Part shown: positions 13,090 through 25,600 of the stretch, piece after piece
Layout: the number at the start of each line of letters is the position of its first letter
How positions within the stretch are numbered: position 1 is the first letter of the stretch
NCBI GenBank assembly: GCA_026545765.1
Contig: CM048840.1
Span: forward strand, 4,547,265 to 4,611,264
Direction: 5' to 3'
Length of the DNA: 64,000 bases
Source of the DNA: Plantago major
Lineage: Eukaryota > Streptophyta > Magnoliopsida > Lamiales > Plantaginaceae
Translations under genes and position numbers: made by a program
Notes under the pieces: generated by a model
The model's database searches: none
What the model saw: only the letters and a program-made list of their open reading frames with translations
What the model was told of the DNA's origin: nothing

Positions 13090-16000
13090 TTAGGTGAGAT
13101 CGTCTTCATCCAATGGGTCTTGCTCGTCTGCCGCACCACTCCTCAGTCCAGTTACATCACCTGTTGGAAGCTTCCTTGCAAGCTTAATAATCTAAAGAAA
13201 GCAGAAAATAGTTTCGTTGGATGCATGACTGTTGAACACTGGTTGTGAGTTTGTAACTTGAAAACGGGAAAAAACAAGCTACGAAGTACAGAGGGCAACT
13301 GAAGCCTTGTTCATTTTGAAACTTATGGCACTCTATGCTTCTCAAGTCGGAAGAACTTACAGTGCATAGAGAAAACTATGTCACTTTGCAGGTTCTATAT
13401 GTATGGAACAGAAAACGTATAGTGCCATTACCAATAAGTAGATTCTTTAACCAAAAAAATAACTATGTGAAAAACACAGGGCGCGCATCTATCTTTGGAA
13501 TTGGACATAGAAATGAACTAAAAATTAACAAAAAATTTCAGTATATATCTTTGAATGGACCAAAAGGATTACCACATGGTCAAGATTGGAAACGATGCTC
13601 GACTGTGCTGCACGCTTGATCTCCTCAGCATCACCATCATTGTATGCAGAAATCAGTCTGGTTGCAGCACGGTTTTGATCACTGTTCAAGAAAGCTTCAA
13701 CCCTACCAGGGAAGTGCATAGGATGAGACAGGTGATTGTGAGCAAATACCCAGCAACATGGCTAAAGTAATTATCATGATGAATAATGAAAAGCCTTTTT
13801 TGCAAGTGTATGAGACATTTTAAACCACAAATAAGTACACAAAGCCCATGTAAATTGTTTTTCAAATCCTAGTGGCAGGTAAACCAAATTTAATAAGAAT
13901 TACACAAAAAGGTTTAAATCTGCACAACTTGGTAAGTGCAAGTGCAGGCGATGGAAAATAAGAAAGGGCCCATGGGGCAATGAAAAACTTGGAAAGAAGA
14001 GTATTACAACTTACTGGCAACAATCATTATAGCATTTCTCTGCTTGCTGAAAGTCATGGGCATACAGATACACAATGATCGCACAAAGATAAGCCTGTAC
14101 CAGAAAACAAGGCATCTTAGCATTATTTCACTTATTTCATTTTCAATATATCATTGACATCATACTTTCAGAAACCGATACGCCAGGTATCAAAGACCTG
14201 GTTCCAACTCATTAATAGATCAAGATCAAATAGTCAGTGGGCAATATATGTCCCGCATCAATATTGACTTTGAGTTTCAGCAAGAAACTGAAAGAGTCCC
14301 AATAATAAATGCCAAAACCTGGCTCACTACTTCTCTATCCAGCCCACGCAATAATATAATACTTGTTTAGCTTTAAGCATTTTCAAATTCTGATACGGTG
14401 ATGCCATTAATTAATAAAGAACATGTGAGTGATTGTGTTTAGATTCAATTTCTTATTCAGGTCTATAAAGAGTAATACATTCTATGAATATAAATGAGTT
14501 GATAGAGATGAAAGATTCTGCACCTTGCACTGGCTGTGTGTAGCATTGCACTTATCAGCTGCTAAAGCCAATCTAATCAGGAAAGTTGCAGCATCTGCAT
14601 ACCTAAACGTTGTGAAACAGAACAGAATAAATGTCAAGGAAAATTCATGCAGAAAGAAAGAAAAAGCAACAAAGTGTACATTTCTCCACGAAAGAATATT
14701 CAGAATTTCCTAATTCACAAAATTCAGAATATTGATAATTGCTCCAAATTAGACTAATAGCCAGAATAAACAACTCGTTTGTTTGATAAGTCAAGCTCAT
14801 GTTGCTGAATAGGTGAAAAATATCAAGGCTATCAGCAGAACACCACCAACTGAAATGTGTGCAATATGACACTCAGGAAGTACCAAGCCATTTTATGGTC
14901 TGTTTCAGTTTATTGACATTAGCAACAAGTGAAACATGGCTTACTTCTCAAGCTTTATGTAAACACCAGCAGCAGCTCGGTACAGATCAAAGGCCATTTG
15001 ATCCTTCCCATCGTCTTCAAGAGAATCACAGGCCTCGGTATAAAGCTTGATAGCTTCATCTGGTGAAGCATCTTCTAAAGCACTACAACAGAAAGTATCG
15101 CCTTAATCAAACATCATGAGAAGAAATAGAAGCCTATGAGCCTCAATTTCAGTTGGTCACACTTTTAGGAATGAAGGAGCACAGCTCCTAATTACTCAAA
15201 ACACCATACATCCATCAAAAGCATCGTAACGCAATACTTCACATAGGCACTTGATTAATGCACGATATATTCATGTTCGCACAAGCTAGCAGTATCAAAC
15301 ACGAAGAAATTATCATGTTCATAACTAAGGTTAAGCATATATCACAAGAAAATAGTCTATGAAACCCATTATCCATTAAATTTACTTGAATAAGCCAATA
15401 AGGCATAATTATTCATACTCTTACAAGGCAGAAGTAACAAACATGAAACAATAATCATTAGCAAAAAATACAGCTAAGCACATACCAAACACAAGTAATC
15501 CTTTCAAGACAGCCAAAACTAAATGTGCCAAGCATCAGCACCCTGGGTACCAATCTTATAATACTAGCCTTATCAAACATCATGACAAAAGAAATCCACG
15601 TAAACCATATGTTATACACGATCACCAATTCCAGTTAATGAAAGTTCTGATGCCCACATTCTTATCTGCTTTCAAAATCCATACATCCATCTAATGTCAC
15701 CTCAACACACCTAAGCAATAAAAAGCCCATACCGAGCACCCTTGGCAAGTGCATCAGACGCAGGCTGTGATCGTCCACACTCAACATACAACTCAGCCGC
15801 ACGTCTATAGAAATCAGCAACCTCATTCCATTTCCCTAAATCCTTTGCAAGAGCTGCCGCGTTTTCCATATGTTTAGCAGCATCCCAAGGTCTAGTAAAT
15901 TGACTCGTTAAGTCTCAAATCCACTCAGACGAAATAAAAGAGCAATCAACTAACTACAATGGAAGGTTTGGATTCTAATCAATTCACACTCCAAACAAAA

Positions 16001-16408
16001 ACCAATCGATCAGCTAACTAAAATCGAGGAAAAGGATACGACGAGAGCATCTCCTGCCCTTTGGAGGCTTTCTCAAACGCATCTTTGGCTTTCTCGTACT
16101 TGTTCGCTGATCGGAACAAATTAGCTGCAGTACAGAAACGGAATGAGAACGAAAAGCTACAGAAATGGAATAAGTGAAAGGTGCGATCGTGATTGGTACC
16201 AGCTTGCTCGTATAGAGCAGTGGCGTTTCTCCAATCGGCGCTCCATCGTGTTAAAGTCAATTTTGTCCTGGAAAAATGGATTTGAGTTACAGAAAATGAG
16301 ATTGATACTTGAGAGGGAGATTTAGAATTGGGTGAAGGAGAGAGAGAGAGAGAAAAGTTACATTTTATCTGCTTTGGCCATCATTTTGTCCGCATCGGAA
16401 GAACCCAT
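13090..16408 (-). CDS. GSNAP: Gamma-soluble NSF attachment protein (gamma-SNAP)
   Basis: Nine exons in frame: 16362-16408, 16200-16267, 16040-16124, 15733-15891, 14945-15082, 14524-14602, 14015-14094, 13573-13702, 13090-13191. They give 295 residues, close to the known plant gamma-SNAP length. The start reads MGSSDADKMMAKADK, followed by LTRWSADWRNATALYEQA. All later blocks are typical: KASKGQEMLSS, AAKHMENAAALAKDL, LYVECGRSQPASDA, VYLYAHDFQQAEKCYNDC, SAYNDGDAEEIKRAAQSS and the acidic tail ending DEDDLT. SNAP proteins are TPR-like helical-repeat adaptors that recruit NSF ATPase to SNARE complexes for disassembly after membrane fusion. The conserved acidic C-terminus is the part that stimulates NSF. 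It is transcribed toward the subtilase gene. Identification is firm. Confidence 0.96.
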
Positions 16409-17760
16409 GCTTGATCGGATTGTAGAGATTGGATGGACGGACGGACTTCCAACTCAAACTCCTTTTATTTTATCTCACAACCTTTTCAATTTTCAATTCA
16501 ATTGTTTTCAAATCAAATTGAAGTACATCTGGACTATACCCTATTCCAGCGTGAGGGGTACTCCAATTTTATAAAATGTTTATACTCCCTTCCGGATCGA
16601 ACCCTGACCTCAACATTTAAAAAATACTAAGTCTAGGGTCGTGACCAAACTTTTTCCCCATAAAAAAACCTATGTACAATATTAATTTATAGGTTATAAA
16701 ATTCATGAACAACATTAATTTCCCTAGTTATAAAAACTCACATACACAACAAAAATCTCACAGGTGTCAAACCCACAGACACAATATAAATCTCCAAGTT
16801 GTCAAACCCACTGACACAATGTAAATCCCCTAGATGTTAAATTCCACAAACACAACATAAATCCCATAAGTGCCAAACCCACAGACACAGTGTGAATCCC
16901 CCAGTTGTTAAATTCCACAGACACAACATAAATCTCCCAGGTGCCAAACTCACAAACACAATGTGAATCCCCATTTGTTAAATTCCACAGACACAGCATA
17001 AATCTCCCAGGTGCCAAACCCACAGACACAATGTGAATCCCCCAGTTGTTAAATCCCACAGACACAATATAAATCTCCCAAGTCCCAAACCCACAGACAC
17101 AATGTGAATCCCCCAGTTGTTAAATCCCACAGTCAGAAGATAAATCTCACAGACACAAGTTGAATCTCACATAAAGCAATAAAAACAACATGACAAAAGG
17201 TTAAATGCATAGGTATAAATGGAAATGACACAGACATCAAATAATAACTCCCAGTAACCAAAGTAAACTCACAAATACAAAATTTTTACACAAAACAAGT
17301 ACGATTATGTAAAAATCGTACCGATAGCTCGATCAACTGTTCCAATAGCTCGATCAGCTATTCCAATCTGTAAAATTACAGTATAGAAGATTGAAACGAT
17401 CAAAATCTCACAGATTCTAAATAAAAAACGATTGGAAAAAAATAGAAAATTACTATAAACAAAAAAAAATTCGATCAATGGATTATAGAACATTATAGGT
17501 GATGATTTGTCGTCGGAATCGATAGAATCGCCGAAAAATCGCCAAGATCAAATGGAATTTTGAATTTTCGCGTCTGGAGCTGTTTCTGTCTATTTTTTGC
17601 GCTTTTATAGTGACTGAAAACTGAGACCAAATCTCGGGCAGCTGGGGAAACTGACCGAGACCGGTTTATTGCAAAAAAACTGGGTCCTATAGTATACTAT
17701 CTCTTTAAAAACAAAATAAAACATGGCAAAATGTAAACTTTTAAAAAGAACGAAGGGAGT
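16409..17760. other. Upstream region of gamma-SNAP with repeat array and possible transposon ends
   Basis: Contains the gamma-SNAP promoter side, then the minisatellite at 16738-17165. It ends in a segment (about 17500-17700) with GTCGTCGGAATCGATAGAAT and ACCGAGACCGGTTT wording. The ends near 16630 and 17695 are weakly inverted with respect to each other, so the block may be a degenerate DNA transposon. No target duplication was found. No gene is recognised. Confidence 0.45.
16738..17165. repeat. Minisatellite, about 72-bp higher-order unit of two 36-bp halves
   Basis: Two related 36-bp half units alternate. One contains CCACAGACACAATGTGAATC and CCCAGTTGTTAAA; the other contains CCACAGACACAACATAAATC and CCCAGGTGCCAAA. 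About five to six double units are present, with divergence increasing at both edges. The minus strand stays open and translates to repeats of the type GIHTVSVGL / FMLCLWNL, which is a by-product of the period being a multiple of three. Confidence 0.9.
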
Positions 17761-20300
17761 ACTATTATTCACTCCAATCCATTTGTATCTTCCTAGTTTC
17801 CTTATTCCCTGCATCATGCGGTAATACCTCATGTTGCTTTAGATGTTGTACTATGAATGTGCTACGTGCCATATATGTTGCAATGTACAACAATCTAAAG
17901 CACCATAAAGCACTACTACACGCAGTAGGAAAAAAAAAAAAAACCTGCATTCATAAGGCACTACTTAATCTAGATTTAAGGAAAATTATTAAATGTTTGT
18001 GTGTAAGTGGCACTTTTATATTGGCAAAATTGCAATTGAATGATAAATTAAGAGAAAGATTGAATAAGTTGATGATAAAGTACAAAGGGGAAATAATAAA
18101 AAAAAATCACTTTTTGATTACAAAGTTTATAATGAAACACCAAAAATAAAAAGTTAATTATCAATGAGCAGAGAGAATATTTGTAAAGTGTAGGATAGAT
18201 TTTAGTCAAAGTCTTGGAAAAGGTAAGATTTTTCTAAAAAATAGGAAAGTCAAGTTTTTTTGTGATTTTTATCGGTTTTTTTATTTTAGCGGTCTGACCG
18301 GCCGGGTTTCTTAAAAAACCGTTGAGACACACATTTTTCGTTATGATTTTAATAGATTATGTTATGGTTTTAAATTGTTAGCATTGAAAGTTTCAGTTAC
18401 AGTTTTAACGTCTTTTGTTAATGTTTTAAGAGATGATGTGACGGTTTTAATGCGTCAGTATTATATATTTCAATTATAGTTTTAACTTCTTTGTTAAATT
18501 TTAAAGAGATGGTGTGATTTTTCTAAGGAGCTACATGATAGTTTTTAAGATGGTTTGTTATAGTTTTAAGTGACAATCTAAAATCATTCGCAAATATCAT
18601 TAAACCACCATTAAACAAGTTTAAAATTTTCAGGGATGCCATTAAAATATCAATGAACAAGCTTAAAATAAGCTACTTGAAACATTCAATCATTACAATA
18701 TTTAAACATTCAGTAATTACAATGTTGAAATAGGTTTTTTCGATTAAACTTGGTGGTGAACTTTAGCTTCCTGCCGTTTGTTGCTTTTGCTTGTTGCTTC
18801 AATACTACAGTGACACCTCTGAGAGACCCATCATGAAACTCGATGTCATCATCAGTGCCTGCTTAAAACATTCACTTACTAGGTTAAAAACATAACAACT
18901 CTCGTTAAAACTATCACATTCGTGTGTAAACAATAACAAAGCACAATACAAACTAAAAACAGTGACATTGATGCTAAAACCATGACAGTGCACATTTGAA
19001 ACTATAGCAATACCTCCTAAACGTATAACAAATTAGGAACATGCTAACAAGCTAAATACAGTTACATTGATGCTTAGAAACAAAACAATGACTCTTAAAA
19101 CTATAACAACGCATCTTGAAACTATAACAGAGTAGGAACACGCAACACAAGCTAAAAATAGTAAAATTGATGATTAAAACAATAACAGTGTCTCTTAGAA
19201 CTATAACATTGCCTCTTAAAACTATGACAAAGCAGAAACATGCAACGTAAGCTAAGAACAGTAACATTTATGTTTAAAACTATAACAATGCCTCTAAAAA
19301 TTATAACAATGCATCTTAATACTATAACAAAGCAGAAATATGAAATACAAGCAAAAAAACAGTAATATTGATGCTTCAAACTATAACATTGCCTCTTAAA
19401 ACTACAAGAAGCAGAAACATGCAACACAAACTAAAAACAGTAACATAGGCCTCCTCGAAAATCCTTTTCGTGTCTCCTTCTGGATCTAGTTATAATGTTT
19501 AAAACTATAACAATGTCTATTAAACTTATAACAATTCCTGTTAAAAGTATAATAAAGCATAAACATGCAACACAAGCTAAAAACCATAACGATGGTTGTT
19601 AAAACAATAAACAACATACGAATTTACTGTTCAGATCTGATATATTTCCAGATCTGAACATATTTTCTGGAATGACTTCCAAATCTGATGAGCTAGCTTC
19701 ATCATCGTTCTAGATTGTGGATTTGAACATCCTAACAACTAGATCTGAAAGTTTTAAACAACAAACCATGAAAATTGAATCGAAAATCATGAAAAACACA
19801 AAAAAAAAAAAATCAAAACACACACAAAACTCATAATAACGCACAAAAACATACAAAAACGGGGAGGTTTTTACCTGATTCATGTTGATAGAAGCTAGGA
19901 AAGTGAAATCCGGTGGAAACGAGTTGGAAACGACGAGATTCCGACAAGAAAACGGTAGATGGTTGAAAGAAACGTAAAAAAACAAGCACAAAACATCTTT
20001 TGGTATGTATTTTTCTTTTCTAGGGTTTTAGTGTGTTTTCTGGCCTATATATAGAAAGTCGGTCTGGTTAAAAACTGCTTGTTGGTTCATTTGGTTGTTT
20101 TTTTATATGAAAACCGGACTTTCCTATATAATAGAAAGTCTTGATCTTTACTACACTTACTCTAGATTTTATTTTTTAGAATGTGTAAATCTTTGTTGGA
20201 CGATTAAAAATGATAATCATAATCAAAAGAATTCTATTACTCCTATACTAAGAAAATTCTGTTCTGGTGAAGCGAGATAATAGCTCTTGAAAGGTAAAAT
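17761..20300. other. Transposon-like block with inverted motif arrays
   Basis: From about 18240 (ATAGGAAAGTCAAG) to about 20130 (ACTTTCCTATATA) the ends are weakly inverted copies, as in a Mutator-like element. Inside, the left part (18330-18580) repeats GTTATGGTTTTAA-like words, and the right part (18880-19600) repeats the complementary AACTATAAC words in a tandem array. No transposase domain was recognised. The element boundaries and class are uncertain. Confidence 0.4.
18880..19600. repeat. Degenerate tandem array, period about 100 bp
   Basis: The word AGCTAAAAACAGTAACATTG, with variants, recurs near 18953, 19052, 19151, 19251 and 19353, with a partial copy near 19430. The spacing is about 99-102 bp. 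Copies of AAACTATAACAATGCCTCTT and AAGCAGAAACATGCAACACA lie between them. Minus-strand ORFs here are cysteine- and valine-rich repeats and are not taken as genes. Confidence 0.85.
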
Positions 20301-20462
20301 TAGGAACAAATGGTAACTGGTAAAAAGACTATCTATATTAATTCATTTATGCAAATACTCTACAACTTGTTGATCAACAAATTTCCTCTTGTGAATTAAT
20401 CCCCAACTTAAAATGGTGAAATTAAAGACTTGACCCACAAAAAGAAGCTCCCCATAAAAAAA

Positions 20463-20684
20463 GGCAAATTTCTTATGGTACCCCTTAAATTCGGTCTAAT
20501 AACAAATTCAACCCTTCTATTTGAACAATAACAGTTACATCTAAAAATTGAACTGAGCAATTTTCGATATTACAAATGGGTCCAAAAGTCAAAGTTGATG
20601 ATGACATGAAATTGCTTTTTGCTGATGTGTCGGCCAAAGTTGGTAATAATAACGAAAATGCCATTGAATATTTTGATTTTTGAG
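20463..20684. repeat. Dispersed repeat, copy 1 of a pair (the other at 42631-42848, inverted)
   Basis: This segment, which opens with GGCAAATTTCTTATGGTACC, aligns over about 215 bp with the reverse complement of 42631-42848. Shared blocks include CCCCTTAAATT, GAACTGA, ATTACAAATGG, TCCAAAAGTCAA, GATGACATG, TTTTGCTGATGTG and AACGAAAATGCCA. It is probably part of a non-autonomous transposon or an LTR; no TIR or target duplication was resolved. Confidence 0.7.
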
Positions 20685-22675
20685 TTTTTTTAGTTTTGTT
20701 TCCCTATTTTCTTTTCTTTTCCCTTTTCTTTTTTTCCTCCATTATTTGGTGACACAGGTTGATGGATGTGTCAGTAATTAGCTATAACAAATTCAGGGAC
20801 TTATTTGTAATTGATTTAAATCAATTTTCAACTGGACTTATTTGTAATTTACTTAGATTTTGTTTAGTCAATTTTGGTAAATTTTAGTTAATTTTAGGTA
20901 ATCAGTCAATTAATCTATTTTCCAACTGTTTCTCAGTATGCTGAAGAATGTACTAGGTCCCTTTATTGACTTCAAATAAATGCACCAGGAACCTGTATTG
21001 ATTGAATGCATATCACAAATACAAACCAGAAACTACCAATGTATGAAAGTCAAAGATCTATTATACATATTCCAAGAGTCAAATTCAATTCTTCCATTGT
21101 TTTCATGTCCATATCCGCATTCATCTTTATAATTTACCTATAAATACAAACCATCAAGAAGCGACAAGCAAAAAACAACAAGTAACAATGAAAATTAAGG
21201 GCTATCAAAGAATGATTCGCCCATCATCTCATGTGGGGATCGGGTAATTTGCTATACTCTTATTGTATGATGAGTCACATAATAACACTAACATATTTGA
21301 ATGCATGGAAACATAATGACGAACATGGAAAAAAATTGAACAACCCTACTCTTGCTAAAAAACTAACAACTTCACGAAGAGAATTGAACGACAATGATCA
21401 AGCAGTTGGACCACGTATGAGGGCTTCCAACATTGCTTCAAAGCTCATTCACGGTGAGTGTGGCCACTCTGACGAGCTTTGTCCGAGAGGTTCTGCACTC
21501 ACGACTTCGATGACTGTCTTGGATACTCAACTGGCCATGACATATTATGGTGAAAGGTGGCATAATGCATTTCTTCAAAAGTCTGCTAAGCATGTGGATG
21601 AGCTCATCAAATTAACTTCATATATTTGATGTAATTGATCTCTGTTCTCCCATAATTGGCTTTCAGTTCTTCTGCTTAATGGTTATTCAGTTAATGCATT
21701 TCTATTGCTCTCTCCACCAACAATAACAACAAGAGACAACATTAACAATGGTTCTTCACCATTTAATCATCTTCATTTCATTGTAAACATAAGCAAATTA
21801 CATGGTGATTTGATCACAAGTTCTTACAATACACTCCACAAAAATACATTAAACTGAAATTAAAATACCTAATTACTACTAGTACTTCATTATCATCTAA
21901 GCCACAAACATGGCTATTTAGTAAGGGTCCGGGCGGGAATTTGGGGATAAAATTTCCCTCCAATTCCCATTGACGATTTAGAGGGACATAATTCAGTTCA
22001 ATCAATTACATAGAAGTTTATGAGGAAATTATTTTTAGTGCATGTATTCTTGGACTGTTATTACCAAAAATTACCTGAAAATCAATTACAAATAGCTCCC
22101 TATATTTGTGGAAGCTAATTACGGATAGATCCATGTGTTATTTTTGCTTTACTTTAATTAATGTAAGAAATTTTAATTTGTTTCAACTTTTCTTTTAAGA
22201 AGAGAGAAAATTAAATCCACATGGCAGGAGAGAGAAGTGTTTTTTAGCTTTGATCAACTACGGTACCATCATTATTATTGAATAGAAGAATCCGTCTGAA
22301 GAATTCAATTTAAAGGGTACCAAATGTAATTTTCTCTTAATAAAAATACAGCCAGATAGGTTCATTACATGAATAGATGTTCCGCGATAAATATCTTAAA
22401 ATCATTGCTCTAGTTGACTAGTTCAGGAGCCCGATCTTCAGCCTCCCCACCTGGGTTTGAATCCTCATCAAAATGATACGGTAATTTAAATACTAATAGG
22501 ATCTGATCACCAGAACCAACCACAAAATTAAACTCACAATCTTTATACAGAAAGATTTTGACAAATTTCAGTCTCTTGTAACTCAATGGGGTATGCCTGT
22601 CCCCTCTTCGTTTGTACAGTTTGTCAATATACACGCTCGCTTTTTCTCAAAAAAAAAAATGCAGTCATAAAGAAT
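20685..22675. other. Intergenic region upstream of the VPS54 3' end
   Basis: AT-rich region with one unrecognised ORF (21231-21629). A second repeat-like block at about 22080-22340 ends in AATTTAAAGGGTACCAAATG, similar to the edge of the 20463 repeat. The VPS54 3' UTR presumably occupies the last 100-200 bp. Nothing else is recognised. Confidence 0.5.
21231..21629 (+). CDS. Hypothetical ORF, 132 codons, unrecognised
   Basis: An open frame of 132 codons from ATG to TGA with no recognisable domain. It is hydrophilic, with four Cys (one near residue 12; three in a GECGHSDELCPRG-containing stretch) and a C-terminus ending LIKLTSYI. A separate short ATG frame begins at 21188 (MKIKGYQRMIRPSSHVGIG, stop at about 21245). 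GT at about 21241 could act as a splice donor, so this may be a misread exon of a small gene or a gene relic. No repeats or signal peptide are seen. It may equally be chance, although 400 nt open is long for such AT-rich DNA. Confidence 0.25.
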   Translation: MWGSGNLLYSYCMMSHIITLTYLNAWKHNDEHGKKLNNPTLAKKLTTSRRELNDNDQAVGPRMRASNIASKLIHGECGHSDELCPRGSALTTSMTVLDTQLAMTYYGERWHNAFLQKSAKHVDELIKLTSYI

Positions 22676-25600
22676 CTATTCTGCAGACTCTGCGCCAAAA
22701 TTTTTTGCCAGGTATTCATCAAGTTGTCCCCAGTTTGCTGGGGTGGATTTACTCGAATCATCAGATGGTAACGTTCTGATGCATCCGAGTAGATGCTGGA
22801 TGTCACAGTGCAATCTGGTAAAACAAAGCATCATGATTAACTCATTATCATGTGAAAAAAAGGAATGTTCCCTGGTGAAGTTGGAAAGAAACCAGTACCT
22901 CTCCTTTGCTTTTGGATTGCTCATCTCCAAGTGCGAGAATGCATCAGAAATTTGTGAGTGCAAGATCACAACCACTTGCCTGCATGCATTACAAGTATAA
23001 GATGGTGGTAAGAACAAAAATGTGAACTGTTTATGAACAGTCCAGATTATATGGATGTTGCCATATTTGTATATACTAAAGTGCAGTAGATTTCTTATGA
23101 TTAATTATGCCAACCAATTGAAGTTAATAAGCATGCTAATCCATTTAGCTTATTTTGACCAAAACTAATGTCTGTGCATAGTCAAATGCCCTATAGCTTT
23201 GGGACGAAGAAAGCAACTGGAACAAAAGGAACAGCGCAATGGAGGTCTGAATGTTTATTTACCCAAATATTGTCTTTACATCCTCTTCAAGCAGGTGTTT
23301 TGACAAGGTACGTTGAAGGTAACCAACCTCCTGCACCATCAAGAGGAGCAAATAACATCATTGATAAAGATGGTAATCTAGTTTAAAATTATAGCATGCA
23401 TAATAGCAACCCCCTCTTCCATTCCCTCTCAATGGCTGAGGGAATAAATCAGCAACACTCCCCATTTATACATTGTACCAGTCCATTAAATAAGATGAAT
23501 TCATTAATCAATACTATCGATCAATATGAAATGCATGGTACCTTAGTGAGAGATTTAGCGAATTGACTTGGCTGTAAATCAGCTTCCTCCGATCTGTTCC
23601 AACCCTCAGCAATTTGTGGCAAGCTACGTAGATGAACCAACATTCTTTCTCTCATAATCTGAACTAGCTTGGAATGAATCTCGTCTCGGTGATTTCTAAA
23701 ATCCTATAGTAACCAGAAAAACCAAAAAATGTACTGGAACACATGAGAAGCATATTACAGACCCATGATACCTTTTGACATAAGAGAGGTTTGATTTATC
23801 AACGCAGTAGTCTTTTTAATTTCCTAGATCTTGTTTTAGACCTTAGTATTGGTTGAAAAAACAACATGGTAATATACATGAGATAGAGTAAATGCCCAGA
23901 AAATCCCAGCCATGATAACTTTCAGGGAGTACATCAGATAACTTTCACAATTATGTATGCCCCTGCAGGCAATACTAAAGATACACTACTAACACTCTTT
24001 TCTGTGTGTCTCGGGGGGGGGGAGGGGGGGACACTGACAGAGATAGAATTTCTCTTACATTTGCTACTCGGTCGAGCTCCAACTGCAGTAGCCCTTTGTA
24101 CGTCTCAGGCACTTTCAGCAGAAGAATTCTCCTAATTTCTTGAGAAGCCAATAGTATGTCAAGTCATTATGATGTTTACTAGTTGTTTGCAAATCAATAT
24201 TTAATTGATATGCTAAATTCACAAATAAGCAAAGATTATGTAAGGGCAAACTATTCTGAGAGAAATCTCCAAATAACGAGCTGAAGTTTCTGAAGGGGAG
24301 CCCAAGTGGAAAAGATCTGACTTAGGTGAGAAAGGTTATGTTTAGATCCCAATGGAAGCATGTAATGAAAGTGTGTGAGTTTGTTTTATAATACAAAAGG
24401 GAAATTGCTTTTGAGCCAATGGCAACTGGGCAAGTGCTCAAACCAATGAAAGTGATAACTGATAACTGATAAGCGTAACAAAGTATGTGCAATGTTTAGG
24501 CTGTATTGCAGAGAAATATGTAGTGAGGTTCTCCTTCAGACTAAAAGATTTACTCCTATTACATTAGAGTGTAAATGATCACCACGCACCAGGTATAATG
24601 GCAAATGTGAAGCTAATAACCTGACTTGCCATAGCCAAGTGTCTAGCCGTGATGGATTTCAAACCAGATACCTGTAGTTAATTTGTTTTGCAACCAAAAG
24701 ATAACTAGTTAGACAGATTGCAATGTGACCACGACCTCGAATTTCATTCAGGTAAACATGAATACAGAAAGCCAGTTAAGAAACGCACTTCGAACAAAAT
24801 CACTCATCTCCTACTTCACAGAAAATCATATCTGACACAACTCAGCCAAATACACACCTTCTGTTGGTGAACATTCAACTAGAAACGACAACATTCAAAC
24901 TCTCCTTCATGCTGTTTAATTTACACACATCTTCTATTAATGACATCCAAATAGGAAAAAATATCCCCAACAGTCCATATTTGTGGTCCAAGCCTAAAAA
25001 ATGTGGAATATAATTACCAGCTCTTCAAACAGGCATTACTGAGTAAAAATCACCCATACACCACCCCTTTTCAGACTTAACAAAAACTGGAACTTCAGTA
25101 AGTGAAGACAGTCACAAATTTAGACTAGTATATCGAGTAAGACCTGCAAGGCATTTGCTCCGAGGACAAGATGTGCAGTTCTAGAGTTGAATAATTTCAA
25201 GATCTCAGCTACATGATTCACAATCTGTGGAGATAGTGCATGCAAGAAACTATTCATCTCTATGTATTCAGACATCATCTTCACCAAATATAGGCCACTG
25301 AAAGAGAAAGGGTCCAAATTAGAGTTTGCATCACATATCAAACACGATTTCAGAGAAGTCTAAGATCAGATATATCAGCCAGCCAACCATCAATAATACA
25401 CACCAAAAGTAAGTTTTACAACTACTCACATACAAAGAAAAGCAGGATAAAGACATCTAGAGCTTCATAGCATGCCAAAAAACCTTTTTACTAAATGCAG
25501 ATCCTTCAACATTCATGTATGTGGCACAGATGAATATCCAATGGATCAATGATGCTTGCCTGAGATATTTCAGACTAACTCTACGAATGACAAGTTTAGT

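Noticed and set aside
16802-17065. Minus-strand ORF of 87 codons with repeated GIHTVSVGL / FMLCLWNL
   Set aside because: The frame stays open because the minisatellite period is a multiple of three; no start context, no domain.
16630-17700. Complete DNA transposon with TIRs
   Set aside because: The two ends resemble each other only weakly and no target duplication was found; kept only as a possibility in the region note.
19052-19427. Cys/Val-rich minus-strand ORFs
   Set aside because: They are translations of the 100-bp tandem array and change with each degenerate unit.
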